Below are positions 7,547 through 16,012 of a stretch of 54,050 nt of DNA, one piece after another (within the stretch, counting starts at the first letter, position 1; every line of letters begins with the position of its first letter). The notes beneath the pieces were generated by a model. The model made no database searches and was not told the origin of the DNA. It saw only the letters and a list, made by a program, of their open reading frames with translations. The stretch comes from Pseudobacteriovorax antillogorgiicola (GTDB lineage Bacteria; Bdellovibrionota_B; Oligoflexia; Oligoflexales; CAIYRB01), in contig CAMAXT010000008.1 in NCBI GenBank assembly GCA_945862295.1, positions 1-54,050 of the forward strand, given 5' to 3'. The position numbers and the translations under genes were made by a program.

Positions 7547-10500
7547 ATGGGCTCGATCCTAAGGATTGACACCGAACCGGCGCAGAACCGCGCGTTGCTC
7601 AGAGAGAACGGAGCGAGTGATCAGTATCCGGTCTCTTGTCGCCTTTACTCTAAGAGCTTTCCTGAGGGTATACCAGCAGAAGTGATTAATTATCATTATG
7701 CCGGTGCATGCTTGAAGTTTCAGGATTCTGATATCTTCCGCGTAAAGCATATTATTCAATTTCCACTTAGCTTAGATTTTTTTCTTGGGTCTCATCTACT
7801 TAAATCAGCTGTAGCAGTGCGAGTGGCTTGGCATGAAACGACGATGCCAAACTTTCTTGGTTTGCAGTTTCTGATAGAGACCAGAGATTTCATAGAACGG
7901 TCAAGACGCTATAGGGTTAATGACTCGTATCAACCGACGATTTCCGCGAAAGACCCACTCGATATCCACCGTACGGTCTATTTGAAGGTAAAAGACTTTT
8001 CTGCCGGCGGTCTCCTACTCAATACATCACTCAGTAATAAGCATCTTTTCCCAGGTATGATTTTGAAACAGGTAGCGCTCTCGATTCCAGGCCAAGATGT
8101 TATGCACATGGATTTAAAGATCGAAAACGCTAGGAAAGGTGATCAACCTAATGCTTTTGATCTTGGCGTTTCTATCCAGAACGACGCTAATGAATTTAAG
8201 ACTTTGATTCAAACCTACATGAATCATTTGGTACAAGACGCAGGGATTGGCGAAGGGCTCTTCTCTGACGGTGCAACTAAAAAGAAAGTCGTCACCGGAC
8301 TTTCTACAGGGTTGACGTTCCGTATTATCAGCGAAGCTAAAGATTACGACGAAGTATTAAAGCTTCGTCATATTGGCTATGGGGTGAAAGGTAAAGTTAA
8401 ATCTGATTCGACGGTTCAGGATCAGGGCGACGGCCTAGACAACGAAGGCACGATTCTTGGTGCTTACCTCGGTGGCAAGATGGTGGCCTCCATGGAGCTT
8501 CGCTTCGCTAAACACCGAAACGGTTTTCGTGTCTTCAAATACGTAAAGCAGGAAGCATTTGCAGATCTTAGTCTCGACTGGCGCAACATTGTTGAGATGA
8601 ATAAGCTTGTTGTTCATCCAGACGCTCAGGGGTCAGATGTTTTAACGGGGATGATCCAAAAAGCTCACGCTATATGCATGGCAAAGGGCTCATTAGATGT
8701 CTTGTTGTTTGCCACCGATGCTTTGAAACCGATGTATACCCGAATCGGCGCTCGTGAAACAGGAGTTAGCTTTCCGCATCCCTATATGAAAGATATCGCA
8801 CTCCACGTCCTTATCTTGACGAAAGACTCCTTCCTCGAAGGCCGGTTTATGAAGGCCGAGATGTGGTCGAGGTACTTCGAGGAGACAACGAAGTTCTACG
8901 AAGAGAGCGTCTTTAAAAACCAAACAGTTCGCCCAGCTACCAGCAGCATTCTTCATAAAGTCAAAAATCTAATCGGTCTATCGAAAGAAGAGAAGCAAAC
9001 AGTTCGCGAGAATTTTACTTTTCAAGAAAAACCATCTGCAAATTTTATTGATCCTAAATGGACCAAGCCACATATTCTCGCGCCGATTATGTACCCATAC
9101 CTGATGGCTGGTGACCGATTGATTGGAGCTGACAAGATTGATGCGATTCTATCGAGTGTCGGCATTCAGAGGGCATATTTTAAGTCACAGAGTAGCTGGA
9201 TCAGTATAGAGTTTCTCGATGCGTTTCTTGATGCATTTAGCCGCCATGGGTCGATCGACGACGTTTCAAAGATGTCGGGTGAGCTGACTTTCGATAAAGA
9301 AGTCATTGGCCTCAATTTTTATATTTTAAAGCATTTTTTGAGCCCAGAAATGGCTTTTAGGGCCATGGCGTCCACGGTTAAAAAGTTTAATCTAACCCGG
9401 ACTTGTGAGATTGATCTCACTCCTGGACGCTGCCTCGTAAGAATTGGATTGATTGCAAAAGAATATCTGCCGAAGCACCGATGCTCGGATTTAAATTGGC
9501 AAGAAAACCTTCGTGCTTATATCAGAGTTCTTACCCAAGGCAGCGGTGATGTGAAGCAGATCTCCTCCTGTTACGACGGCGACAGCGCTAGCATCTTTGA
9601 AGTTACCTGGCCGGTGCGGAGTGAGAAGGCGGAAAAAATCTTCAATCTTACTAAGCTTGGTGTAGTCGGTGTTGGAACAGGCGTAGTTGCAATGACACTT
9701 GCTGGACCTGTCTCTGGTGTCCTCGCAGCCGCCCTTGCAAAGGCGTTAGTGGTTGCGGGTTACAATATCAAAGCAAGAAAACGCTACCGTCTGAATATGG
9801 CCGAAGTGACTAAGCGTATCGAAGAGATTAACGAAGAAGGCACGAAGAAATATATGGACCTTCAGGACGCCAAACAGCGTCTTGATAAAAGGTATCATGA
9901 AGCCCAGATTCTCGATGAATCCGCCCGCCTCATTCAGTCCTGCGACGATATGGGAAGCATCAATCGAACAGCATTGAAAACGGTTTGTACCCAGTTTGGC
10001 TTTGCGAGAGCTTTTATCATGGTAACCGATGATGAGGGCAAAACCTTAAAGACTGTCGCTATCGACGGTGTGTCTGAAAACAGCGAGCGACTCTGGCAAT
10101 TTCGTGTGGACGTTTCAGCGAAAAGAGAAAACGCCCTATTCCTTTCCTCGGCTTATCACAGTGGTCAAGCCGTTGTGATTAATGATTTAGAGTCTCATAT
10201 CTTTCAGTTGAACGAGCTGTCGCAAAAAATGATCCGCAGTATCGGTGGCTCTAACGGTTTCACCATCATTCCCATTCCGGATGCTAGTGGGTCCTGCGGT
10301 GTTCTCATTGCTGACCGCGATACCGAGAAATTCCCGATTCGTCAGGAAGACGTCGTTATTCTTCAAAGGCTCTGCCAACACCTCGGCATTGCGATTGAAC
10401 GCTTCGGTAAACTCGAAAAAGAGCAGAAACTCAGAACATTGTTTCAAAAATATGTACCCCAAGCTGTCTTGGATTCTCTTCTTTTGGAGTCTACCCCTGC

Positions 10501-11089
10501 ACTCGGTGGCATCCAGAAAGAGATCGTCTGTATGTTCCTCGACATCCGCGGATTTACCCACATGTCAGCGACACTACCTCCTAAGGTAGTGATCGATATT
10601 CTAAACCGCGTCTTTACCGTCGTCGGCAAGATGGTCGAGAAAAGTTCTGGGGTCATCGATAAGTTTCTTGGCGACGGACTTTTGGCGGTCTGGGGCAGCA
10701 TTCCTGGGCGAAAAGTTGCCGTTGCAGAAATATTATCTTCCATTCATGATCTGGAATCGGAACTCGATAACCTAAACAAAGAGTTTGAAATGCAGGGCCT
10801 ACCGAATATTCGGATCGGGATTGGACTCCACAAGGGTCCCGCAATCGTGGGCAATATTGGATCTGTGGACCGTCTTGAGTTTACCTGTATTGGTCAGGCT
10901 GTGAATTTAGCTTCGCGCCTTGAGGGACTCTGTAAGCAATTTAATACGAATCTTGTTTTTTCCGAACAGACCTTCCCAGAAGCAGAAAGTTTGCCGTCTT
11001 TTAAGCGGATCGATGAGGTTGAGATCAGAGGTCTCGATAAGAAGATTTCTATATTTGTAAAAGAAAATCATGTTAAGACTATAAATTGA
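7547..11089 (+). CDS. PilZ-PilZ-FeeM acyltransferase-GAF-class III nucleotide cyclase fusion protein
   Basis: An 1180-residue multidomain signalling protein. Residues about 25-118 are a PilZ-like domain with a degraded motif. Residues about 117-235 are a second PilZ with the c-di-GMP signature RRYR...DFSAGG. Residues about 256-425 match FeeM/LuxI-type GNAT acyltransferases (VEMNKLVVHPDAQGSD, then YTRIGARETG), which join acyl groups from acyl-ACP to an amine. Residues about 490-700 are unassigned. Residues about 703-741 are a Gly/Ala-rich hydrophobic stretch long enough for a membrane hairpin. A coiled coil (745-800), a GAF domain (800-945) and a class III cyclase domain (985-1165) follow. The cyclase keeps metal Asp in FLDIRGFT, Lys and Asp in DKFLGDG, and Asn/Arg in VNLASRLE, so it is probably active and likely makes cAMP. 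This combination is unusual; each domain call is family-level inference. Confidence 0.85.
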   Translation: MGSILRIDTEPAQNRALLRENGASDQYPVSCRLYSKSFPEGIPAEVINYHYAGACLKFQDSDIFRVKHIIQFPLSLDFFLGSHLLKSAVAVRVAWHETTMPNFLGLQFLIETRDFIERSRRYRVNDSYQPTISAKDPLDIHRTVYLKVKDFSAGGLLLNTSLSNKHLFPGMILKQVALSIPGQDVMHMDLKIENARKGDQPNAFDLGVSIQNDANEFKTLIQTYMNHLVQDAGIGEGLFSDGATKKKVVTGLSTGLTFRIISEAKDYDEVLKLRHIGYGVKGKVKSDSTVQDQGDGLDNEGTILGAYLGGKMVASMELRFAKHRNGFRVFKYVKQEAFADLSLDWRNIVEMNKLVVHPDAQGSDVLTGMIQKAHAICMAKGSLDVLLFATDALKPMYTRIGARETGVSFPHPYMKDIALHVLILTKDSFLEGRFMKAEMWSRYFEETTKFYEESVFKNQTVRPATSSILHKVKNLIGLSKEEKQTVRENFTFQEKPSANFIDPKWTKPHILAPIMYPYLMAGDRLIGADKIDAILSSVGIQRAYFKSQSSWISIEFLDAFLDAFSRHGSIDDVSKMSGELTFDKEVIGLNFYILKHFLSPEMAFRAMASTVKKFNLTRTCEIDLTPGRCLVRIGLIAKEYLPKHRCSDLNWQENLRAYIRVLTQGSGDVKQISSCYDGDSASIFEVTWPVRSEKAEKIFNLTKLGVVGVGTGVVAMTLAGPVSGVLAAALAKALVVAGYNIKARKRYRLNMAEVTKRIEEINEEGTKKYMDLQDAKQRLDKRYHEAQILDESARLIQSCDDMGSINRTALKTVCTQFGFARAFIMVTDDEGKTLKTVAIDGVSENSERLWQFRVDVSAKRENALFLSSAYHSGQAVVINDLESHIFQLNELSQKMIRSIGGSNGFTIIPIPDASGSCGVLIADRDTEKFPIRQEDVVILQRLCQHLGIAIERFGKLEKEQKLRTLFQKYVPQAVLDSLLLESTPALGGIQKEIVCMFLDIRGFTHMSATLPPKVVIDILNRVFTVVGKMVEKSSGVIDKFLGDGLLAVWGSIPGRKVAVAEILSSIHDLESELDNLNKEFEMQGLPNIRIGIGLHKGPAIVGNIGSVDRLEFTCIGQAVNLASRLEGLCKQFNTNLVFSEQTFPEAESLPSFKRIDEVEIRGLDKKISIFVKENHVKTIN

Positions 11090-11100
11090 TTGGAGCAGAC

Positions 11101-11769
11101 ATGGCAGATTTGATGTTCGCTGATGTATTGGCAGCTGTAAAAAACTCCCAGCAGCGGTTTAAAGATAAACTCAAAAATTTGATTGAGACTAGCAATAGTC
11201 TGTCCGAAGAACAGTACGTGCGTTACCTTTCCATGCAGTACCACCTGACGAAAGGAGTGCAGAGGCACTTTTTTACCGCAGCGTCGCATCCAGACATCGT
11301 TGTGCGGAAAAATCTACGAGACTTTCTTTGGAAGTTCGGTATCGAGGAAGAGCCGCACTTTCAGATTGCCCAAAAAGATCTGCAAAACATGAAGAGAACC
11401 CCTGTTGCAAAACCGTTTGATGTGCATATTTGGTGGATGTTTTTTGATAGCATCATCAATGAGAGGCCATTTATCCGTTTGGGAGCGACCTGTGTCTTGG
11501 AGAACTTATCTGACGGAGCGAAAGAGCAGGTAAATCATATCTTTTCAAATGCACCGTATATTACACCTAAAAATTTCCGCTTCTTCGCGATTCATAAACA
11601 TGAAGAGAATTTAAATCATGGCGATCAAATCCTAGCCGCATTGGAATCTGCTCGCCTTGACCAAGACGAGCTAAAGGATGTGGTTTACGGAACAAATATC
11701 GGTACAGAAATGTATATGCGCATGGTCGATTGGGTTCTCGACATTAACAGTGCGGTTGTAGCGCCATGA
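11101..11769 (+). CDS. Heme-oxygenase-fold (TenA/iron-containing redox enzyme-like) protein
   Basis: An all-helical protein of 222 residues from ATG 11101, which has a GGAG site five bases upstream; a TTG at 11086 would overlap the cyclase gene. Conserved-looking metal candidates are EEPHF near residue 95, the Glu in CVLENLSDG, and HKHEENLNHGDQ near the C-terminus. They are arranged like the Glu/His ligands of the heme-oxygenase-like di-iron family (iron-containing redox enzymes, TenA, CADD). Members oxidise small amines, fatty acids or thiamin-like molecules. Its position 11 bases after the acyltransferase-cyclase gene implies cotranscription and possibly modification of that protein's acyl product. 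The fold call is moderately sure; the reaction is unknown. Confidence 0.6.
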   Translation: MADLMFADVLAAVKNSQQRFKDKLKNLIETSNSLSEEQYVRYLSMQYHLTKGVQRHFFTAASHPDIVVRKNLRDFLWKFGIEEEPHFQIAQKDLQNMKRTPVAKPFDVHIWWMFFDSIINERPFIRLGATCVLENLSDGAKEQVNHIFSNAPYITPKNFRFFAIHKHEENLNHGDQILAALESARLDQDELKDVVYGTNIGTEMYMRMVDWVLDINSAVVAP

Positions 11770-11772
11770 TCT

Positions 11773-12150
11773 TTAGAGTGACGGCGATAATGCTGCCCAC
11801 GCAAGTGCGAACCAGCCGATGATTAAAAGCAGGCCGCCAATTGGAGCAATCATTCCGAGCCAGCGCTGATCGAGAAGACTAACTCCATACAAACTTCCAG
11901 AAAAAATCAACATGCCAGCAAACAAGGTCACGCCAGCGATCTTGATTGCGAGGTTGTCGATTTTGATTGCTACAAGACCGAGAAGGATTAAACCAATAGC
12001 GTGATACATTTGGTATCTGACGCCTATTTCGAAAGTTACGAGCGATTCGGGAGCAATGCGTGCTTTAAGTGCATGTGCACCAAAAGCTCCGAGTACAACT
12101 GAAAGCCCTGCTGAGATCGCGCCTAAAACGATCCATAGTGTCCATCCCAT
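11773..12150 (-). CDS. DUF423 family small membrane protein
   Basis: A 125-residue protein with four hydrophobic segments and the family hallmark LGAFGAHAL near residue 20, followed by LVTFEIGVRYQMYHAIGL. I chose ATG 12150 because an AAGGAG site lies nine bases upstream; the longer frame from ATG 12168 contains that site inside its coding region. DUF423 proteins (for example E. coli YgdD) are inner-membrane proteins of unknown function. Its stop lies three bases from the stop of the convergent heme-oxygenase-fold gene, so the two transcripts must overlap. Confidence 0.85.
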   Translation of the reverse strand: MGWTLWIVLGAISAGLSVVLGAFGAHALKARIAPESLVTFEIGVRYQMYHAIGLILLGLVAIKIDNLAIKIAGVTLFAGMLIFSGSLYGVSLLDQRWLGMIAPIGGLLLIIGWFALAWAALSPSL

Positions 12151-12284
12151 ATCGTCCAGCTCCTTCATAACGCGCTAATAATAGCTTCGAATTTGCAGTG
12201 GCCGCCGTAGGGCCTTTACGGTATTCTATCCACCGCGACTATATCACCAAAGCAGCTGTTCACACCTGTGAAAACGGAGAGATT

Positions 12285-13127
12285 ATGGGACTATTTACAG
12301 GAAAAAAAGGCATCATCATGGGTGTTGCCAACGAATATTCCATTGCAGCGGCAGTTGCTGAATTTTTGCATAAAGAAGGCGCGACGATCGGTTTCAACCA
12401 CCTTCCCGATAAAGAGGGCCGCGACCGCATGTTGAAAAGAGTGCACCGCGTTGCCGATCCACTAGGTGCGACCTTTATTCGGCCATGTGATGTGGCTAAT
12501 GATGACGATATAAAGGCATTCTTTGCTCAGGTTAAAGAAGAGTTCGGACAGCTCGATTTTTTCGTCCATTCAATTGCCTATGCGCCGATTGATGATATCC
12601 GCTGCGAAACAATAGATTGCACCCGAGATGGTTTTAAAATCGCTATGGATATTTCCGTTTATAGTTTCATCGCTACAGCACGCGCGGCTTCTAAACTTAT
12701 GAAAGAAGGTGGCTCGATCGTCACTATGACTTATTTCGGTGGCGAAAAAGTCGTCGGCGGTTACAACCTGATGGGAGTTTGTAAGTCAGCTCTTGAGTCT
12801 GCTACCAAATATTTAGCATATGATCTTGGGCCGAAAGGCATTCGCGTCAACGCGGTAAGTGCAGGTCCCGTTAAAACCCTCGCGGCATCGGCTGTCGGTG
12901 ATTTTACGCAAATGCTTGGCCTTAATGCCGCAGTATCTCCGATCGGCCGCAACATCACGGGTGAGGAAGTTGGTAAGTCGACTGCATTCTTGTTGAGTGA
13001 TTTAGCGAGTGCGACTACTGGTGAGATTTTGCATGTTGATTTGGGTTACAATATTATGGGTAGTCCGGGACATGCTATAGAACGGGCAGGGATAAAGTTT
13101 TCTTCGACTCGTGCAGAAAAAACTTAG
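12285..13127 (+). CDS. fabI: Enoyl-[acyl-carrier-protein] reductase (NADH)
   Basis: A 280-residue short-chain dehydrogenase of the FabI type, which reduces trans-2-enoyl-ACP in the last step of each fatty-acid elongation cycle. The NAD-binding start is GIIMGVANEYSIAAAVA, the classical FabI form of the glycine-rich loop. HSIAYAP and the active-site pair YNLMGVCK (Tyr and Lys spaced as in Y-x6-K) follow. I start at ATG 12285, preceded by CGGAGAG, because it aligns with the family N-terminus; the upstream in-frame extension from 12198 looks non-coding. It is a single-gene unit beside a gene that should consume acyl-ACP. Confidence 0.93.
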   Translation: MGLFTGKKGIIMGVANEYSIAAAVAEFLHKEGATIGFNHLPDKEGRDRMLKRVHRVADPLGATFIRPCDVANDDDIKAFFAQVKEEFGQLDFFVHSIAYAPIDDIRCETIDCTRDGFKIAMDISVYSFIATARAASKLMKEGGSIVTMTYFGGEKVVGGYNLMGVCKSALESATKYLAYDLGPKGIRVNAVSAGPVKTLAASAVGDFTQMLGLNAAVSPIGRNITGEEVGKSTAFLLSDLASATTGEILHVDLGYNIMGSPGHAIERAGIKFSSTRAEKT

Positions 13128-13422
13128 TGCAAACTACGATATTCAGTACTGGAACGATAACGTTACCGCATTGCAACATCAATTTGTCAATTAAGTAAGC
13201 AAAAAATCTATCGCTGCATAAAATTTTCACAATTAGCGAAACTAAGCAGCGAAAATATCGAGCAATTTCAGCGAAAATCAGCAAAACCAGTCTGGCCTAA
13301 TTCTTGAAGAATGGCCCTCGCATACTACTATTACTTCCTCCTGAGTAGCGCGGCTGAACTGCAACTCCTACTGTAAATTTTAAAAAACATTTCCCAATTC
13401 ATTTTGGAAAAGGATGGACGCT

Positions 13423-14295
13423 ATGGAAGGCAGGTCAACCGAACGTGACGTTTTTTTTAGAATCACTGCAACCGGATTTTTAGCAGCAATAGCAGTTTTT
13501 TCTGGAATTTTAATTGCATGTACAAAATCCAACAAAATTGAAATAGCAAAAAAAGAACCAACCGCAGAGGATGGTTTTGACGATGGAGGGGAACCAGACT
13601 GGATTCCTGACTACGAAGATACCGCGATAATGATTGCGAACATACCGAAAGAAACTCTAAGTAGGTATGTGAATACTAATGCCACGCTTGAATACAATTT
13701 TCAGTTTCTGACATACAAGAAAAAAGGGGATATTCTTTTCATTGGTGATAATGCTCAAATAGAAATTGACAGCATTCCTATAGAACAGTCAGGAACTCTA
13801 CGGATAGAAATTATTGAGGATGGCAACGTAAAATTAGTGGGAACAAAGGATGGAGTTACATTTAAACGCGGTAAAAACACCCAATCCTTCGACTTTAAAA
13901 AAGTTGGAACTGATGACGACGATGGTGATTTAGGCGATGAATCAGAGGACGCTGAAGAAGACGATCAGAAAACAGGTACATTAATTCTAACTCTAAATAT
14001 TACCGATTCGCAGCAAGAAGAACAAAACGACGAAAACGATCAATCTGATGACGGGAACATCGATTTCAGTGCAAAAATTCTTCCTTTAGCGAAAAATTAC
14101 TGCAGTGACTGTCATGCTAAATTCGGACTAGCCGTCCCTGAAAATAGGGATTACTTCACCGCAAGAAAATCATCATTAACGACTCGTCTCAATAAATCTG
14201 CATCGAACACGATGCCACAACGTGGTTCGCAGGAAGCACAGCGCATGAGTGACGAAGACCGAGAATTGTTCATCGCATACATAAAGAGTCTTTAA
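13423..14295 (+). CDS. Lipoprotein with C-terminal mono-heme cytochrome c domain
   Basis: A 290-residue lipoprotein. The N-terminal hydrophobic segment ends in a lipobox (LIAC). Residues about 45-165 are a beta-rich unknown domain. An Asp/Glu-rich linker (about 168-215) with runs such as DDDDGD separates it from a C-terminal cytochrome-c-like domain with heme site CSDCH and a likely axial Met in NTMPQ. The family acts in periplasmic electron transfer. ATG 13423 is chosen because AAAGGA lies about eight bases upstream; ATG 13414 overlaps that site. It is followed after 30 bases by a second CxxCH lipoprotein gene, so the two are probably cotranscribed. Confidence 0.68.
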   Translation: MEGRSTERDVFFRITATGFLAAIAVFSGILIACTKSNKIEIAKKEPTAEDGFDDGGEPDWIPDYEDTAIMIANIPKETLSRYVNTNATLEYNFQFLTYKKKGDILFIGDNAQIEIDSIPIEQSGTLRIEIIEDGNVKLVGTKDGVTFKRGKNTQSFDFKKVGTDDDDGDLGDESEDAEEDDQKTGTLILTLNITDSQQEEQNDENDQSDDGNIDFSAKILPLAKNYCSDCHAKFGLAVPENRDYFTARKSSLTTRLNKSASNTMPQRGSQEAQRMSDEDRELFIAYIKSL

Positions 14296-14325
14296 TTTAA
14301 AAAATTTCAATCCACGGGTGAGCCA

Positions 14326-15948
14326 ATGAGTAATTCGTCGTATCGATTGTACCGGTTATCGAACTATCTAACAGCAGGGGTGCTTTCAGCAGTATTTTTT
14401 GTAAAATGCGGAACAGATCAACAAACCAGCAAGGTCGCCGGCGATTCGGAAGCAGCCGAGTACCAAGACTTTAAAGCATCCAATAACTATGTGGCAGTCG
14501 TTGACTACAATGAACTGAAGGCTCGCAAAACTGTAACCACAAAAGATCTGGAATCTGCGATCGATGCTGATCTATCAACACTTAATAGCCAGGATCGACG
14601 ATTCACCCGATATTTTACGCTCATTAATTTATACAACGGAGGCATTTCAAGCAAAGAATTGGCGGCATTTAGAAATGGTCTTTCTAAAATGCTGAACTCT
14701 TTATCTTACAACCGGGATGTAGTACCTCCTACAGCAATCGATCAAGAGAAACTTATCTTTCGCATCAATCTTCGCGACTATGGATGGAGTAGATTCTCAT
14801 GGGACGAGATTTCGCGTCGTGATCCATATGCTTTTTTCACAAACTCTAGCAGCGAAAGAAACATTAGAAGAGGCACGGGCGTCAGATTTCAGTCTCATAC
14901 ACGCGCAGACTGGTTTGCTGTAAATGGTTTGCAAGCTCCCCTCTACCATCTTTTGTTAGATATTCCGCAGAACATTCGAAATCTCGAATTTCAGCTTGGA
15001 GTTAATGCTGATAGCAATATTCGTCGGAGAGAAGTTGTTAGAGGGGGTTTTAATGGAAGCGGGGTGTCTCAGCAAAACAGGATAGTCGAGTGGCACGAAA
15101 GTAAGTTTGGCGGCTATTGGAAAAGCTATGACTTCGAGCCAAGCGATGGCCGCAGAAGACGCAACATTTTTGAGTTCCCGTTGGAAAACAGAAATTTTGG
15201 CGGAGAGGGTTTTGACTTTGCGGGCGGTGAGATGATTTTTCAGCTACCGAATGGGTTGTCTGGTTACGTCTTAACAGACGCAAACGGTCGACGTATCAAC
15301 AAAGCACCGACTCAAATTGTAGCTGACCCGAGTCGGCCAGATGTCGCTGTCACAAACGGGCTGTCCTGCTTTCGTTGTCACCATTCTGGAATGATTCCGT
15401 ATCGAGATATGATCAAAGATCACGTTCAAAAAAACGCATTTGCATTTAACAAACGAGACTTGGAGATTGTAGAAAGTATTTACGCACCTCAGTCAGTTCA
15501 AATTGGCAAAATCAAAGAATATGATGGACGTTTCTCGTCTGCAATCAATCGACTTGGTTATCCGTATTCTCCAGCAGGCGGAATAAATGAAAGTAACGAA
15601 CCAGTCTATCTTCTAGCTCGACAATTTGAGGCCGAGATACCACTAACACTGGTGGCCGGTGAATTTGGACTAACCCCAAATGAGTTTTTAACTTCACTAG
15701 CAAAATCAAGATTTCTTTCGAGACGAATCGGCAATTTGACGCTTGATGCAACCATCAAGAGGAAGATTCTGGAGGACAATTTCGGCTTCATTATACAAGA
15801 ATTTCGTTTGGGATCGCCGCTGTTTCGCAATTCAAATTTTTCACTTACCGGTGACAATTCAGATCCGGGCCATGAAGACCACATAGAAGACGATGAATCT
15901 TTGCTGAATAAATGGGCCGACGACGAAAGGATACACGTAAGACACTAA
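14326..15948 (+). CDS. Putative lipoprotein with single CxxCH heme motif
   Basis: A 540-residue exported protein. Its N-terminal hydrophobic segment ends near FFVKCG, a weak lipobox. Residues about 35-330 are unassigned and include aromatic/Arg-rich strands. At about residue 343 the sequence LSCFRCHHSGMIPY supplies a CxxCH heme site with a nearby Met, as in many outer-envelope cytochromes. The C-terminus is acidic (DNSDPGHEDHIEDDES). No named family is recognised. The tandem arrangement with another CxxCH lipoprotein and convergence on a copper lipoprotein gene suggest an envelope redox assembly, an inference from context only. Confidence 0.6.
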   Translation: MSNSSYRLYRLSNYLTAGVLSAVFFVKCGTDQQTSKVAGDSEAAEYQDFKASNNYVAVVDYNELKARKTVTTKDLESAIDADLSTLNSQDRRFTRYFTLINLYNGGISSKELAAFRNGLSKMLNSLSYNRDVVPPTAIDQEKLIFRINLRDYGWSRFSWDEISRRDPYAFFTNSSSERNIRRGTGVRFQSHTRADWFAVNGLQAPLYHLLLDIPQNIRNLEFQLGVNADSNIRRREVVRGGFNGSGVSQQNRIVEWHESKFGGYWKSYDFEPSDGRRRRNIFEFPLENRNFGGEGFDFAGGEMIFQLPNGLSGYVLTDANGRRINKAPTQIVADPSRPDVAVTNGLSCFRCHHSGMIPYRDMIKDHVQKNAFAFNKRDLEIVESIYAPQSVQIGKIKEYDGRFSSAINRLGYPYSPAGGINESNEPVYLLARQFEAEIPLTLVAGEFGLTPNEFLTSLAKSRFLSRRIGNLTLDATIKRKILEDNFGFIIQEFRLGSPLFRNSNFSLTGDNSDPGHEDHIEDDESLLNKWADDERIHVRH

Positions 15949-15981
15949 TTGTTGAAAACACAACTGGACTCGAGTCGGGTT

Positions 15982-15993
15982 CCGGGTACCCGG
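15982..15993. terminator. Perfect 12-bp palindrome between convergent genes
   Basis: CCGGGTACCCGG lies in the 64-base gap between the convergent 540-residue and 638-residue lipoprotein genes. As RNA it could help end transcription from both sides, but no T-run follows on either strand, so termination is only a possibility. Confidence 0.25.
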
Positions 15994-16012
15994 GTTTCAA
16001 GGTGGAGCAACC

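Noticed and set aside
10187-10561. Antisense open frames inside the cyclase gene
   Set aside because: They mirror a clearly coding frame with recognised domains and have no family character of their own.
12198-12284. N-terminal extension of FabI
   Set aside because: The FabI fold starts at ATG 12285, which has a ribosome-binding site; the extension is unlike any FabI.
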